From: Pseudomonas rhizophila
GTDB taxonomy: Bacteria; Pseudomonadota; Gammaproteobacteria; Pseudomonadales; Pseudomonadaceae
NCBI RefSeq assembly: GCF_003033885.1
Contig: NZ_CP024081.1
Coordinates: 2,787,462 to 2,851,461 of the forward strand
Length of the DNA: 64,000 bases
Direction: 5' to 3'
The translations under genes and the position numbers were made by a program. Of this stretch, positions 61,545-64,000 are shown piece by piece. The first letter of the stretch is position 1. Each line of letters begins with the position of its first letter. The notes beneath the pieces are model-generated. The model did no database searches. It was not told the DNA's origin and was given only the letters and a program-made list of their open reading frames with translations.

Positions 61545-63554
61545 GTGCATGAAGGGGTTATGGCTAAATTAAGAACAACCATGCTGGGGTTGACGAGGCG
61601 CCAAAAGCGAGCAATCCAGGTTCTCACCGACATAATTCTTGTATGGGGGGCGTTGTGGCTGGCATTTGTCGTTCGGTTGGGTATCGAAGCGTTGGCCAGC
61701 CCGATAGAAACGCATCTCTGGCTTTTTGCATCCGCTCCGCTGGTAGCCATTCCAATTTTTATCCGCTTTGGCATGTATCGTGCCGTAATGCGTTATTTCG
61801 GTAACGATGCGTTGATCACCATCGGTAAGGCTGTCAGCCTATCTGCCTTGCTGCTGGCATTGGTGGTGTTCTGGTATAGCAACCATAAAACCGTGGTACC
61901 GCGCTCCATCATCTTCAACTATTGGTGGCTCAGCCTGATCATGATTGGCGGTTTGCGCCTGATGATGCGGCAATATTTCCTAGGAGATTGGTTTGCCGCT
62001 GCCCAACATGTACCGTTTACCAATCGGGACGATGGCCTGCCAAAGGTGGCTATCTATGGTGCCGGGGCCGCAGGTAATCAATTGGTGGCCGCATTGCGTA
62101 TGGGACGGGTGATGCGTCCTGTCGCGTTCATCGATGACGATCGCAGCATTGCAGACCGGGTGATCGCCGGGTTGCAGGTCTACCAACCCAAACATATTCA
62201 AAAGATGATCGATGCGACCGGTGCGCAAGAGATTTTGCTGGCGATCCCGTCTTCGTCACGAGGTCGTCGTCGTGAAATATTGACGTTGCTGGAAGGTTTC
62301 CCGCTGCATGTGCGCAGTGTTCCCGGTTTCATGGATCTAGCGAGTGGCCGTGTCAAGGTCGATGACATCCAGGAAGTGGATATTGCGGATCTTCTTGGGC
62401 GCGATCCTGTGCCTGCACAAGCTGACTTGCTTGAGCATTGCATTGCCGGACAGTCGGTTTTGGTGACGGGGGCGGGAGGTTCAATCGGTTCTGAGCTTTG
62501 TCGGCAAATCCTAGCCCTCAAGCCCACAACGCTGCTGCTATTCGAGCATAGTGAGTTCAATCTCTACAGTATTCTGTCTGAACTTGAGCCGCGAATCGCT
62601 CGGGAATCGTTGTCTGTCCGCTTGCTGCCTATCCTGGGTTCGGTGCGCGATCAGCACAAGTTGCTGGACGTGATGAAAACCTGGAATGTCGACACGGTCT
62701 ACCACGCCGCCGCTTATAAGCATGTGCCCATGGTCGAGCACAATATTGCCGAAGGTGTCTTGAACAACGTGATCGGGACGTTGAACACCGCGCAAGCTGC
62801 GTTGCAGGCGGGCGTCTCGAATTTTGTATTGATTTCCACCGACAAAGCCGTGCGCCCCACCAACGTGATGGGCAGCACCAAGCGTCTTGCAGAACTGACC
62901 TTGCAAGCCCTGAGCCGTGAACTGGCGCCAGTGCTGTTCGGCGATAAGGCCAATGTCTCGCGAGTTAATAAAACCCGCTTCACCATGGTCCGGTTCGGAA
63001 ATGTGCTGGGCTCGTCAGGGTCGGTAATTCCACTGTTCCATAAGCAGATCAAGTCCGGCGGCCCGTTAACCGTTACGCATCCCAAGATCACGCGTTATTT
63101 CATGACCATTCCGGAGGCTGCACAGTTGGTGATTCAGGCCGGTTCCATGGGCTTGGGCGGGGATGTGTTTGTACTGGACATGGGCGAGCCGGTGAAGATC
63201 GTCGAGCTGGCGGAGAAGATGATTCACCTGTCTGGCTTGAGTGTTCGTTCGGAAAAGAACCCTCACGGCGACATTTCAGTCGAGTTCACAGGCCTGCGTC
63301 CTGGCGAGAAGCTTTACGAGGAGTTGCTGATTGGCGATAACGTTGTCGCGACCCCGCATCCGATGATCATGAGTGCCAACGAAGATCACCTGCCCTGGGA
63401 GGTGCTCAAGGCTAGGCTGACGGAGCTGCTGGCTGCCATCGAACACGATGACTACGCCAGAGTCCGTCAGTTGCTGCGCGATACCGTCAGTGGCTACGCC
63501 CCGGACGGTGAGATCGTCGACTGGATCTACCAGCAGCGCCGTCTTGAACCCTGA
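61545..63554 (+). CDS. wbpM: UDP-GlcNAc C6-dehydratase WbpM
   Basis: The 669-residue protein has four N-terminal transmembrane helices, a first Rossmann region (GAGAAGNQLVAAL, near residue 170) and a C-terminal SDR dehydratase domain with VTGAGGSIGSELCRQI. The S-M-K triad is characteristic of WbpM/FlaA1 (STDKAVRPTNVMGSTK). It makes UDP-4-keto-6-deoxy-GlcNAc, the precursor for the PglE/PglD route, and is needed for B-band O-antigen in P. aeruginosa. The GTG at 61545 has AGGAG nine bases upstream; ATG 61560 (MAKLRTTMLGL) is the alternative start favoured by relatives. GC content is back to the genomic norm here. Confidence 0.92.
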   Translation: MHEGVMAKLRTTMLGLTRRQKRAIQVLTDIILVWGALWLAFVVRLGIEALASPIETHLWLFASAPLVAIPIFIRFGMYRAVMRYFGNDALITIGKAVSLSALLLALVVFWYSNHKTVVPRSIIFNYWWLSLIMIGGLRLMMRQYFLGDWFAAAQHVPFTNRDDGLPKVAIYGAGAAGNQLVAALRMGRVMRPVAFIDDDRSIADRVIAGLQVYQPKHIQKMIDATGAQEILLAIPSSSRGRRREILTLLEGFPLHVRSVPGFMDLASGRVKVDDIQEVDIADLLGRDPVPAQADLLEHCIAGQSVLVTGAGGSIGSELCRQILALKPTTLLLFEHSEFNLYSILSELEPRIARESLSVRLLPILGSVRDQHKLLDVMKTWNVDTVYHAAAYKHVPMVEHNIAEGVLNNVIGTLNTAQAALQAGVSNFVLISTDKAVRPTNVMGSTKRLAELTLQALSRELAPVLFGDKANVSRVNKTRFTMVRFGNVLGSSGSVIPLFHKQIKSGGPLTVTHPKITRYFMTIPEAAQLVIQAGSMGLGGDVFVLDMGEPVKIVELAEKMIHLSGLSVRSEKNPHGDISVEFTGLRPGEKLYEELLIGDNVVATPHPMIMSANEDHLPWEVLKARLTELLAAIEHDDYARVRQLLRDTVSGYAPDGEIVDWIYQQRRLEP

Positions 63555-63612
63555 TTGTTACACAACCTGTAACGTACACACTTTTGACAGCCCCCCATCA
63601 TCACCTAAGTTT

Positions 63613-63646
63613 GAGAAGCAGCTTCGGAAAAGCTGCTTCTCTCTTA
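63613..63646 (+). terminator. Hairpin after wbpM
   Basis: A perfect 12-bp stem (GAGAAGCAGCTT at 63613-63624 with AAGCTGCTTCTC at 63630-63641) and a five-base loop, followed by a short TCTT. The weak T tract makes termination likely but not certain. Confidence 0.6.
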
Positions 63647-63668
63647 ACGATGTCATGGAGCGTCATTT

Positions 63669-64000
63669 ATGCGTACAGGCTATTTCTACTCTCTGGTTTT
63701 TGCCCTTCTGACCAGCGCCTCTATAGCTGTTATCGCTGCGCCCGCGGTCAAGCCCGAGACGACGGTTACGCCGCAGGCACTGGAACTTTCGGCTAAACCA
63801 CAAGGCGCCAAGGTGGATCTGAACGTTGCGGACGCCGCTACGCTGCAACGCGAGCTTGCGGGGATAGGCAAGGCCAAGGCCGAGGCGATTGTTGCGTATC
63901 GTGAGAGTAATGGAGTCTTCTCTTCAGTTGAGGAGTTGCTGGAGGTTAAGGGAATTGGTAAGGCGATCCTGGATCGGAATCGAGACAAGCTGGAAGTGAA
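63669..64000 (+). CDS. ComEA-like helix-hairpin-helix DNA-binding protein (partial)
   Basis: The ATG at 63669 opens a protein cut by the right edge (110 residues seen). It has a signal peptide/anchor (MRTGYFYSLVFALLTSASIA) and a C-terminal double helix-hairpin-helix (VDLNVADAATLQRELAGIGK and FSSVEELLEVKGIGKAIL), as in the competence protein ComEA. It should bind DNA in the periplasm. This is the usual gene after wbpM in fluorescent pseudomonads. Confidence 0.85.
   Translation, partial: MRTGYFYSLVFALLTSASIAVIAAPAVKPETTVTPQALELSAKPQGAKVDLNVADAATLQRELAGIGKAKAEAIVAYRESNGVFSSVEELLEVKGIGKAILDRNRDKLEV

Overview
The window is a chromosomal segment of a fluorescent-group Pseudomonas (P. fluorescens-like). 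Three things suggest this: the gene order ubiG-mupP-yciK / mtaD / mtnA-gyrA-serC-pheA-hisC-tyrA::aroA-cmk-rpsA-ihfB-lapA-wzz, which matches the known Pseudomonas arrangement; the fused tyrA::aroA gene; and the many paired palindromes with the GTGGGAGCGAGC core typical of fluorescent pseudomonads. All assignments come from reading the sequence; no database search was run.

Region 1 (1-12.4 kb) holds a minus-strand osmoprotectant (N-acetylglutaminylglutamine amide, NAGGN) cluster cut by the left edge. It is followed by mnmC, a two-domain polyphosphate:AMP phosphotransferase, a thiolase, a small DUF6316-like protein, an EamA transporter and fumC. Region 2 (12.5-17 kb) holds a secreted DUF2059 protein, a BolA-like protein, trhO, and a DsbA-family protein overlapping an exporter-type ABC transporter. 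Region 3 (17-26.3 kb) is accessory. It has a very large DUF6543/dermonecrotic-type toxin gene with a C-terminal nucleic-acid-deaminase-like domain, split by a one-base frameshift, then a GGDEF-EAL protein, a TenA/PqqC-fold protein and a diguanylate cyclase.

Region 4 (26.6-44.4 kb) is core: yciK, mupP, ubiG, mtaD, mtnA, gyrA, then the tightly packed serC-pheA-hisC-tyrA::aroA-cmk operon (serine and aromatic amino acid synthesis), rpsA, a small lipoprotein, ihfB and lapA.

Region 5 (44.4-63.6 kb) is the O-antigen locus. wzz is followed by a decayed IS3-family element with a 3-bp target duplication, then an RfaH-like antiterminator gene and, 50 bp after it, a JUMPStart/ops-like element in front of a visibly AT-rich polysaccharide operon. 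The operon encodes UDP-GalNAcA enzymes (wbpO/tviB, wbpP/tviC), a WecE-type aminotransferase, Wzx, a Wzy candidate, three glycosyltransferases, and a PglC/PglD/PglE-like set that together with WbpM could build and load a 2,4-diacetamido-trideoxy sugar (QuiNAc4NAc/diNAcBac). A second, WbpL-type initiating transferase follows. A nine-copy TTTTGCA tandem repeat lies directly before the pglC-like gene. Base composition returns to normal at wbpM, and the window ends inside a ComEA-like gene.

The most notable signals are the RfaH/JUMPStart pair, the heptanucleotide tract, the two initiating transferases in one locus, and the frameshifted giant deaminase toxin.
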